A stretch of 64,000 nucleotides of DNA, taken from positions 178,693 through 242,692 of the forward strand of contig PTEX01000015.1 of the NCBI GenBank assembly GCA_003342815.1, given 5' to 3'. Within the stretch, counting starts at the first letter, position 1. The number at the start of each line of letters is the position of its first letter. The position numbers were made by a program, and so were the translations under genes. The notes under the pieces are model-generated. The model did not search any database. It saw only the letters and a program-made list of their open reading frames with translations, and was not told the DNA's origin. The DNA is from Eudromia elegans (lineage: Eukaryota > Chordata > Aves > Tinamiformes > Tinamidae). This document shows positions 11,401 through 21,900 of the stretch, piece by piece.

Positions 11401-13500
11401 CCCGTGAGCGCAGCCGGTGCGGAGGCCTGCTCTGCATCCGGGCAGCCCGAACCCTGCCTGGCTCCTGACGCTCGGCGTACGTACGCAGACTGCCCACAGC
11501 AAGCAGGCAGGCTGTGAAGACAGCGCTCATCCCCCCGAGGGGTAAATGCTGCAGCACTTTCCAGCGCTGTAAGACGCTGGAAATACGCCCCAAATAAAAC
11601 ACCTCTTCTCACTTGCATCCAACATACCCAGTTTTAACATCCCCAGGCCGGTTAGTGGGTGAAGAGGAGATGCCAGTAGGGTGTTTTTGCAGTCACAAGC
11701 CAGGATCGGGCCAGGCAAGTAACCCGATGAGTTAAAGACGATGCTTTGGAGTGAAGCTGGGGAGGCGACTGGAGGTCACCGCACTGAGAGCTGCATTTTG
11801 CCTGCTCCGCAGCTGTCCTACTGCTTGGGTAAATCTGTAGCTTCTGGGGTGATTCTCGTTCAGCAAAGAGCCAAAGAGAGACCTGCTGTGCTCGGGCTGC
11901 TCATGGAAGAAATCAGCCATGTCCATAATCCTTGCAGCCACACGACCGCTTGGACCCCGTGTATCACGCACTGTACGATCAAGAAATCTGCAACAAGCGC
12001 TCCTTGCAAAATGTCCTCTCCTGCGAGTCACAAGTGCACAACATATACATGGATGGATATAACAGAGCATAAATGGACCCCTGTTGCCCGCCATCCAGCC
12101 GCGCAGACCCTCCCACCCCGGCTTGCTCCTCCACAGCAGAAGCCACGCGTGGGGACGCGTGGGTGTAACTGGATTACACCTCCCGGCTGCGCCTGCTGCT
12201 GCCCAGCCCCACACGGGCGCTGCCACCCTCCTCTCCAAACTGGGGCCAGACGCAGCCACTGCTGGGGGCTCTCCTGACCTCACGGAGCCACCCAGCGTGC
12301 GCCGGGGCCCTTCCCCTGTGCGGCAGGCCAGCCAAGGGCACATGTAACACGTTTCACACATTAGCACGCGGCAATTAGCGACACGGGCGCGCTCGAGGGG
12401 CTCCTTTGTGGCGCTCGGCTGGGGGCGGCTAAGCCGATTTTCCCGGGCCCCTAGACCCCTCTTTCACAGGCCACTGACCGCAGGCCTGCAGCCAGCCCCG
12501 CTGCTGCGGGGGCAACACGGAGCCGCTGCCTCGGCCGCGGGAGGGCTCTGCCCGGCGCCGCTTGTGCCCGAGCAGCCTCGCACTGGGAGCAGCGCCCGGC
12601 ACCGCTTGCAAGGCCACCAGGAGCCAGTGCTACCAGCCAGGACGTGCAAAGCACATGGGCACGTGGGCACTCCCACAGGCACCACCAAGGGCACGGGGAG
12701 CTGCAGCTCCACACGCAGCACCCTGCGGGCCCTCAAGAACCCGATCAAAGAAAGAGAGGTTGTATTGACCAAAAAAAGAAGGAAAGAGAACAAGCTCTCC
12801 TCTTCCCGCCAAAAGCTGTGTGGCAGCAGGTCTGCAGAGCGCTGCCAGATGACCCGGCTGTCACCCTAGTAATTGCTTCCCATCTGGCGTCTGGAGCGCG
12901 CACAAAGCGGGGCGGCTGCCAGCGCGGGGCAGGCACCGCCCGCCCTGCTCACGCCGCCGTTCCCGCCACCGCGGCGGGCGCCTCCTGCCCTCGGGAATGG
13001 GCCAGACGCGGCGCACAGCGCAGGCTGCCCCAGCTCCTACCTGTGGAATGGGCCAACGCGGCCAGGCATGCAGCACGGACACCCGCCTCCCGCGGACACG
13101 GCTGTGCCACAGGGAGGGCAGCGAGGAAATGGGCAAAACGCTGAGTAAGGAGAAAAAAAAAAAGGCAGTTTCGGTCTAACGCCGATCGTGACAGTGAAGG
13201 CAAAAGCGCCCATCCCTTCAGATTGTGACACGGGGCTCTCGAGGACCTACACCACTGCCCGGCCATGTCCTGCCCCTGTCTGTCTTGTCTGCGCAAATCC
13301 CTTAACATCCCTCTTTTCTGCAGTCAGAGGGCATGGAGACCAGGAAACAGAAGCCAGGTAAACAGGAAGGCTGAGGACTCTCCTAAAGTAACCTGGAGCA
13401 TGAGGAGACAGGCTCGTCTCTCGAGGTGGGTGGACTGAATCCGCTGCGACTCAGCGGCGGCGGCGCCATGCAGCCCAGTGGCGGGCACTGTGCCAGGGGG
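8400..13500. other. GC-rich intergenic block without a recognised gene
   Basis: Base composition changes sharply to GC-rich with many CpG. Long open frames therefore occur on both strands (up to 400 codons at 10400-11602 minus), overlapping each other in several frames. Their translations are rich in Arg, Pro, Ala, Cys and Trp, show no domain I recognise, and run through A-rich simple sequence (10737-10760). I treat them as chance frames. An unannotated GC-rich or noncoding transcript is possible. Short A-tracts and a few Ns are the only other landmarks. Confidence 0.5.
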
Positions 13501-13927
13501 GCCTTTTGCTTCGGGACCCCGTGCTTAAAGTACCTTAACCTGAGAGTATTAAAGTGGAATACAACAGATACTTGGATTTCTCATTTCACAGTTTTGTACG
13601 GAGTATGTTCAAATACCCAGAGCTTACCTGTTCTTCTGACACATCTTCCTAGCAGGACTACAAGGATGCCGTTTTTCCCCTCAGCCGCAGGGCAAGGGTC
13701 CAAGCCAGGAAGGGATAAACCGGGTTTCTCACGGGGAAGCCACACACAGCAGCACACTGCCGCTTCGCCATCTTTTGGCTCACCTGGCACAGAAATAGCA
13801 ATCCGCAGCTTCCTAATGAAAGTGAGCATTTAAAGCCTGCAACAGTTGCTTGTCCAAGAACAAAGAAACTTAGGAAAAAAATTAACAGAAGTCTTGCATC
13901 AGAAGATGATGGTGTATTTTTACGATT

Positions 13928-13977
13928 GCACTTGGTGATCTTGAAGGTCTTTTCCAACCATAGTGATTCTAGGATTT
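13928..13977 (+). mobile_element. Short CR1 3' tail fragment
   Basis: About 50 bp with GGTGATCTTGAAGGTCTTTT, CCAACC and ATTCTAGGATT, a degraded CR1 3' terminus in + orientation, about 130 bp left of an inverted larger CR1. Confidence 0.7.
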
Positions 13978-14102
13978 ACTACCTATGCACTGAGTGTTTA
14001 TTTGAACCTTTGTCACAAAACTAAATGCACGAATGAATCAGATCTACTTTCAGCAATCTTTTTTGAATCCTGGAAGATTCCCATACCATTGCATGCAATT
14101 CG

Positions 14103-15562
14103 CAGAATCACAGNATCATTAAGATTGGAAGGGACCTCTAGAGATCGTCTAGGCCAGCCCCCCTGCTCCAGCAGGGACACCCAGAGCACAGGGCACAGGG
14201 TGGCATCCAGACGGGTTTGGAAGATCTCCAGAGGAGACTCCACAGCCTCTCTGGGCAACCTGTTCCAATGCTCTGTCACTTGCACTGTCAAGAAACTTTT
14301 CCTTAAGTTCCTTTGCAACTTTTGGTGTTCCAGTTTGTTTCCTCTAGTCCTATCGCTGGCCACCCTGAGAAAAGGCCGGCCCCATCCTCCTCACTTCCTC
14401 CCTTGAGGTACTTACAGACACTGATGAGGTCCCCTCTCAGTCTTCTCTTCTCCAGGCTGAAGAGGCCCAGCTCTCTCAGCCTTTGCTCATAGGGCAGATG
14501 TTCCAGACCCCTAATCATCTTTGTGGCCCTGCGCTGGACTCTCTCCAGCAGCTCCACATCCCTCTTGCACTGGGGAGCCCAGAACTGCACACAGTACTCG
14601 AGGTGCGGCCTCACCAGGGCTGAGTAGAGAGGCAGAATCACCNCCCTCGANNTGCTGGAGACGCTCTGCTCAATGCACCCCAGGATCCCATTGGCCTTCT
14701 TGGCCACAAGGGCACACTGCTGCCTCATGGTCAACTTGTCGTCCACCATGACGCCCAGGTCCCTCTCTACGGGGCTGCTCTCCAGGAGGTCAGTCCCCAG
14801 CCTGTAGGCATGTCTAGGGTTATTCCTCCCCAGGTGCAGGACCCTACACTTGCCCTTGTTGAACTTCATGAGGTTACTCGCCGCCCAGCTGTCCAGTCTG
14901 TCCAGGTCCCTCTGGATGGCAGCACAGCCCTCAGGGCTGTCAGCTATTCCTCCCAGTTTGGTATCATCAGCAAACTTGCTGAGGGAGCACTCCATCCCTT
15001 CATCTAGGTCGTTAATGAATAAATTGAACAGGACCAGACCGAGGACTGACCCCTGGGGGACGCCACTATCCACAGGCCTCCAGTTGGACTCGGCACCGCT
15101 GATTACTACTCTCTGGGACCTGTCATTTAGCCAGTTCCTAATCCACCTCACTGTCCACTCATCTATGCCACTCTTCTGGAGCTTGCCCAGGAGGATGCCG
15201 TGAGGGACGGTGTCAAAAGCCTTACTGAAGTCCAGATAGATGACATCCACCGCTCTGCCCTCATCTATCCATCTAGTCACCCCATCATAGAAGGCTATCA
15301 GGTTAGTCAAGCATGATCTCCCCTTGGTGAACCCATGCTGGCTACTCCTGAGCACCTTCTTCTCCTCCATGTGCCTGGAAACAGCAGTCAGGATGAGCTG
15401 CTCCATCACCTTCCCAGGGACAGAGGTCAGGCTCACCGGCCTGTAGTTGCCCGGCTCCTCCTTCTTGTCTTTTTTGAAGACTGGGGTGACTTTGGCTTTC
15501 CTCCAGTCCTCCGGCACCTCCCCCATTCTCCAGGATCTTTTGAAGATGATGGAGAGCAACTT
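14103..15562 (-). mobile_element. CR1 LINE, 5'-truncated, minus strand
   Basis: The 3' end is at the left (AGAATCACAG, then GGAAGGGACCTCTAGAGATC). The body runs to about 15562, where similarity stops abruptly, as in 5'-truncated LINEs. It carries the reverse transcriptase half of ORF2 on the minus strand. The endonuclease half and the 5' UTR are absent. Confidence 0.93.
14110..15562 (-). pseudogene. CR1 ORF2 reverse transcriptase, truncated, one frameshift
   Basis: The minus frame stays open for about 400 codons, ending near 14303. It shows reverse transcriptase motifs in order: [63 protein letters not shown] and the catalytic FADDTKLGG. Near 14350-14370 the frame slips: the usual CR1 C-terminus ([32 protein letters not shown]) continues in another minus frame (14013-14363). 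The protein is 5'-truncated and frameshifted, so it is a dead copy, though with few lesions. Three ambiguous N bases lie inside (14643-14652). Confidence 0.88.
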
Positions 15563-16311
15563 CACTTTATGATTTACCTCATTCTTTCAGCTTTGTACTG
15601 TAAGTGAAGTATTTGAGCAACACTAACCCCAGCTTAACAAGACTTTCGCATACAGGCACCAAAGCTTGCCCTTTTTTTTTTATTTCTATATATGTATAAA
15701 TAATGCTGTTTAGCTTTCCCATGCTCATGGCCCAGCTATATCCCTGGTACAAAAATACCAAGATCTGCTATACAAAATGAAGGCAATTTCCATTTACCAG
15801 GTTTTACAACCCAATCAAGCGACTGTGGTTTTGCTCCATCCTCAGCATCTACAATGAAGATACCTGCACTGAAGAGAGAATGGTTTTACCCTAGGAACTA
15901 TGGGCAGAATTGCTGATAAACACCAGCAATCTTGTATTACTCTCCCAAGCTGTGTCACTGCTTTCTTAGTTCAGCTCCGTACACAAATTTCTAATTAACC
16001 TTCGAATAGCACAGGCCTAGCTCTCTTCATGGGTCCATCTAGCTTACTGGTACTGACAGGAGATACACAAACAGGCAGAGATTTTTCAGATCTAAAAAGT
16101 GGAGAAAAGAGTTGGTCAAAAGTGCATTACAAAAATCACATAACTTCATCACAAACTGGCAACAAGACCATAAGGAGACACTTTCCACCACCACATCAAA
16201 TAGTAGGAAACAAGCAAAGCACTCAGAATCTTTTTTGGACTCAGACATAGAAGTAAACAGTTACACGAGAGTACTGAGTAGTTAAGTTCTCAAAGAAGAG
16301 GCATTTCCAGT
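15563..16311. other. Intergenic between CR1 and MYBL1 3' end
   Basis: AT-rich, with a T-run at about 15671-15680. No gene recognised. The terminal part could belong to a longer MYBL1 3' UTR. Confidence 0.45.
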
Positions 16312-18783
16312 AACCTGGTACATAGAAGCTTTATTTCTGACGATAGTAAGGTCTGTATTGTATGTGAGATCCTCTTACACAGAAGCAGTTTGTAGTACAA
16401 CAAAAAACTGAGATTAAACCAAGGCATTTGTTGTACAGTATGTCAAACCTTAAAACAAAAAGAAAAATGCAGTAATATGTATTGAGTTTTCATGCAAGTT
16501 TGGCGGCTGCATGTACAATCTACTTATAAACTGAAAGAAATGCAAATGCACACAACATTCAAGAAGTAATAAAAGATGCCTGACAAAGATTAAAACCTTC
16601 TTGCTAAAGCAACAAAGTAAGAGTTAACTAGACGATTCAACCAATACTAAAACAAATTAAAACTACTTACCGTAAATCTACACTTAACCTTGGTATAGGC
16701 AGTTTTGGTGATGTCACTTCTACTGAAATATCACCCAGATTCTGGATATTTATTCCCTAAAAATGCGTTATTTTGTATGTCGCAAATTCATTTTCTGCTG
16801 AAACAGTATATTGTTGTTAAATGCATTCTGAAACCAAACACGCCTGAAGCTACTACTGCCAAGAATCCCAGCCTCCTCTCCATATTGATGGGTGAGGAGT
16901 AACGCTGGCATAACGGGTATTTTGTGGTTCCCCTGCTTACCGGTTCCCCCCATTCCCCCTTTAAAATTTTATTCTGAATTAAAAGCTACTAAAAATGTTT
17001 TTATGCCTACTATTGCCATAGCTAGGCAAACATTTAATATCAAAAAGCTCCTAAAAATAAGGATTGTATAAGCTTTGAGATGTTTAAAAAAGTTTAAGAA
17101 CCAATTACCTTCCTTGTGCCACTCATCATATGTTACAATTTTCCATCATAAAACTATTGCTACCCTCTTTGCTATTAAAATGATAGGAATATGGTCCACA
17201 CCCTGCATAGTACTGGTTGATCTCATAAAGTTAACTAGAGAACCTGACATCATTTTTGTAGTTTTACATACAGTGCATATGATGCTCGCTCTTTCCATCT
17301 CATAGCAGCAAGCCGATTCTGCCGCTACCTATAGCAGCACACCCGGGAGTGGAGAGGAAGAGTGTCTGAATTATAAATAGCTAAAACTACAGTGTACAAT
17401 TCTGTTTACCTGTCAGTATCTGCTGATAGCACACCATTATAATTTGCTAGGAATTAACTACATAAAAATCTCTACAACAAAAGCAAACCAAGACATTCCT
17501 TCGAAAAAGAAAACAAAGTAAGTGCAAATACCTAAAATAGGCAACTAAAGCAACTGTTGTGACCTGTGTGTGTTTAAATAAGGACAAAAAGGTTTTCATA
17601 AATAAAAGAATGCTCTCTTTGCTCTTCAAATATTTAGTAAATATATAATGGTCAAACTTAAGTGCAGATAAAACGGTTTTGAGAAACAAGGTGCCAAGTT
17701 CCGTTAAAAAAAAAAAGTTATAATAAAATGCATTAATTTTTAGTTCCTATGTAGGACAGAGTAGTCTCAGGTCACATATAGGACCCTAAGCTTGCTTTCT
17801 AAATATATTTAGTAAGTTATAGGAACAGTTACTGTATAATACAGGTATACCTTGTAACTATTTCATAGACCAACATGATTTAAGGGTTTATAGTGCAATC
17901 TTTATGTAGATGTAAAATACAGTATAGATTTGTACACTTCAACGCTGGAATTCTTCTGCTATTCCATACTTTAAGTTAAACTTGTCCTTTTCCATTTTAG
18001 CTGTTATAACAGGAAACAACGTTGGCTTCTAGACAACCTGCATACACATAAATATCTACATTTAAGCTTTAAAATGAAAATAAATTATAAAAACAGACTC
18101 CTTTCCAATTTACAATTTTTTCCCTGCTCCTACAAACTGTACAATACATTCAATCATCTCATTTTGAGATTTATGAAGAAAATACTGATGCTTTACACTA
18201 AAACCTAATTCACCCCCTCTGCCTATTTCTAGTACCATTCCCAAATAAATATATTTAACACTGTAGTTAATTTCATTTTTTGCAGCATACCAAAAAATTA
18301 GTAGTGCAACTTTCTCTCCTTCCTTTATACTCCTTTCCATTGTGTTTCTTTACATACTAGAAAAATGCTACATAAGCAAAAGCACATTCCGTCATGTATG
18401 TCGCTCATTCAGAAATCTGTAAGGATCTATAGGCCTACTCTATGTGGAAACTGTACTAACAAGAAAAAAGCAATGCAAATCAAAAGAATATGAAAAATGG
18501 ACCTAATAAATGTATTTTGACATGTACTATGACACTCTTTACCATTCTTTTTATATTAGTTTGTTTCCTTTTTAACATTTAAGGAATTCATTGCAGAATT
18601 GTTTGTACTATCCCCTCAAAGAAGGCAAAGGCCGTGTCTGCTCTNTGTCTGTCAGAAAAGAAGCATTAAGGTTTCCCTTAAAAGGCTGTCTCAAAATAAA
18701 GGCTTAGTTTACAAGTATTTTGCTGTAGTCTCTCTCAAGATGTGTCAATATAATGGAAAGAGATGGTTGTCAGCTGATCATCA
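16312..18783 (-). other. MYBL1: Probable MYBL1 3' UTR
   Basis: AT-rich sequence directly after the stop codon, with many ATTTA pentamers and no repeat insertion recognised over about 2.4 kb. The lack of transposon fragments is consistent with a 3' UTR. The end is set only by the candidate hexamer at 16330-16335. Confidence 0.45.
16330..16335 (-). terminator. MYBL1: Candidate MYBL1 polyadenylation signal (AATAAA, minus)
   Basis: The + strand TTTATT reads AATAAA on the minus strand, about 2.45 kb after the MYBL1 stop. Mammalian MYBL1 has a 3' UTR of similar size, as far as I recall. Other TTTATT hexamers occur in between, so this is one candidate. Confidence 0.4.
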
Positions 18784-18912
18784 TCACAGTATCAGAGCTC
18801 TGGAAGTGCTGTTGGTAGCTGTGTAAGTGCTCAGATATCTTCTTGCTTGTTCAGTCATGATAAGCTGGTCTTCTGTCTTTCCATAAACAACTGCTTCCCA
18901 TTCACAATTTGA
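18784..18912 (-). CDS. MYBL1: MYBL1 exon 16 (terminal)
   Basis: 129 nt including TGA (18784-18786), residues 713-754 ([20 protein letters not shown] ... STSRALIL). The C-terminus is nearly identical to mammalian A-MYB and anchors the gene end. Confidence 0.97.
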   Translation of the reverse strand, partial: SNCEWEAVVYGKTEDQLIMTEQARRYLSTYTATNSTSRALIL

Positions 18913-21900
18913 CTGCATAAAATAAAATTCAGTTAGTGGGATAACTAAAATACTTAAAATTAAGCAATTATTTAACAAAATTGTTATTAAATACTGTTTC
19001 TCATTACTAAGTTCATAAGTTCTAGCAATTCAGTATCATTATATGTCTACAGGCTAAGGGACACTGTTCTGCACTACTGCATACTATAAATCTGTGACAA
19101 AGCTCCCACCTCTAATGTAGTTCATCAGCATATATCCATGTTTTTTTTTTTAAGTTTTAAAACACACATAAAAAAAATGTTCTTGAAAAGAAATTAGTTC
19201 AACATGCGGTAAGTTATCTTCATTTTGGATATTTCACTTTAACATACTAAGTATTGACAACTGTTCAGACACACCATGGAAGGTAAAATGATCTGGGCAG
19301 CTGAAACAAAAGGGAGGGGAGGACAGGAAGAAAGAAAAGTGAGGTTTTTTTATGAAAAGAATTGCAGCTGTAAGAAAATAGTCACACATTCCAGGGATGC
19401 ATCAGAAGTAGCAGAGGATCTAAGACCAAAAATAATGAATGGAAGCATAATTGAGTCACTAGTCCTGCTTCCACCATAAAAACAAAATCAAAAAGCAGCA
19501 GTGCCTGTTTACATGGTTCATTCAATCTCAAGCTGATATGCTGCCTCTCTAAATTGCACGTGACAGGTGCAGACTGTAGCAAAATGGGGAATGCAGGTTT
19601 CTCTCACATCTACAAACCAAGCTAGAAACAGATCCAAAAGAACCAGTTACATATATACACACACAGAGAAAATGAGCCATTTGAGTTTCCCTATAGTTCT
19701 GTGGGACTTAATTCATGGAAGGGATTCATGATTAGAGAAACAAGTAAATTGAGGGAGGGCTTCTCAGAGGCAAAAAGGAGAAAGATGGTTCGAAGAATAC
19801 TGGTAGGGTGTGATTGAGTATGTTTTAGTGCATGTATGCACTTTCAAGTATGTTTAAGTGCAGGACCCCAGGCCAGATAGATGTATTTAAATCATAGGGG
19901 TCACATAGTGCAACACCACAACTGTATTTAAACAGTTTAAATTTAATTAAACATGAATACTATTTCATGGACAAATGATCAACTCATGAAAATTAATGAC
20001 CTTGGAAACACTAATTCAAACTAAATAGCTGAACAAAACAATTCTGGACATTAGAATGAGAAAAAATCCAAAAGAATAGTAAACAGCTAAAAACAAAACA
20101 AAACAAAAACAACACCCTCCTGCCCCTGCAAAACTAACAATATTTTGAATCCAGACCTGAAGAGATCTCTCCATTCTAGCATGTCTTGAAGCACATGTGT
20201 TCAGTTTCTTTTTCATTACTGCATTTGCTTTGTTTGCTGAATTTGTATCCTGCTTTTCTGATGTCAGGTTACATCTGTTGTCATGTATTTCCAGCAATGG
20301 TATCATTAATAAAGATGTGGCATATACATTTTCTGACTAATGACAAGAAAGAGAGTAGGGAACAGAAATAATAATTAGTATTTCATAGAAATACTCTCCC
20401 TGATTTATTATTCTGAACGTGAGGGATAGAAATACTCTGATATGGCACAGAATATTGTGTAAGGGAAGAGTGGATATTTGGTTTCATTTTCCATGGTTGC
20501 AGAGATGTTGCCAACAGAAGCTGCCAGGGAACCTGGGGATTCCACTAGGTGGCAGCTCATCCAACACCCAGGATGGTTAATTAATTAAAGGAGGGAATTT
20601 GGAAAGCCGTCCACAATAATCCAAACGGAGGAGGATTTAAACGTCTCTTCATTTCACTCCGCCTCCCATCGGCATACCTACCTCTTGTACATAACTCAAG
20701 ATCCAGACATTTGTGCTTTCAAATTAACACATTTGCTATTTAATTCTAAGAAGTATATTAGAACAAAGTGGGGTTTTCCTCCCCACAAACTACAGGAATA
20801 AACATTTATCTATTCATTCAGTCACCCAATTAGAAAATATCAAGTTACTTTTTAAAGAAATGAGGGACAAAACAGCCCTATTTCCATACTCTTTGTCCCC
20901 AGGTTGCTGAGAAAAAAGTATTTCAAATTCCTTCCGGCAGAGGAAGACCACAAAACCTAATTTTCTAAGTGCTTGATACTTTTAAAGAACTGTTCTTCAC
21001 TCATATGTAAAAAAAAAGGGAAAAAAAAAACCCCATGCTGCCTAATATATGATTAAGAGTCCTGTCTACCAGGTCCCGTGTCACACATGCTGCAGAGAGC
21101 AGCCCATATGAGGTGGGGCACCAAATTCCAGGTGATACATATGCTAAGTGCAGTGTTAAGCAGGAGAGAGGCAGCTCAACAAGGCATGCGCAGGACTTCC
21201 CCAGTTGAACCTTCCTGCCTCCTTGCACTAGGGGCTGAAGGAGGAATTAATGCATGGAAAACCCAACATTCAAGTATTGCTTAAATATTTAGTATTTCAA
21301 AGTGGACATGCATCCAAAATTTATAAATCTAGCCTAAGTTCAAACTCAGTTTCAGCTGATAAGGTGAAAGATATTCAAATTTACATTAATGTTGCTGCCA
21401 GTGATGCTATTCAGTAGTTTAATACCCACCTGTACATCCAAACTATTATTATCTTCAGTGAAGAGCTGGCCACCAAGATCCTCTTTTTCCCATGGATCTA
21501 GGACCAGTGATTTTCTGACTTTCTTAGTAGAATTGTGCTGTAATGTTTTACAGAGAAGTTTTTTAAAATGTTGTTTAAAGGCAATTACTTCCTATCAGAA
21601 AGCATTACTGCAGTGTTACCTCTTGCTTGCAGCTTTTATAGATAGAGTCATCTTCCTCCTTGAAAAATATGTCTGTTCCAGTTTCCTCTTTCAAAACTTC
21701 CCTNATATCTTCCTCCAAGAAGGCAAGTGGTTGTGACTAAATTAATTAGAAGAAGAACCAAGGAAGTGTATCAATTACTACTTTTCATCATATTCTACNT
21801 TCACCTAATCTAGGGCAATAAAAGATCCATCAAAAATCAGCAACAGATTAAGGATTTAGATTATTGTATTTAACTATAAATCAACACTTCAAGACTATGT

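Noticed and set aside
10400..11602. 400-codon minus-strand open frame
   Set aside because: It lies in the GC-rich block where stops are rare, overlaps long frames on the other strand, shows no domain, and reads through an A-rich simple tract as IYFFFPKK. No splice or conservation support.
14810..15607. Plus-strand frames across the 14-kb CR1
   Set aside because: Antisense shadows of the minus-strand CR1 reverse transcriptase.
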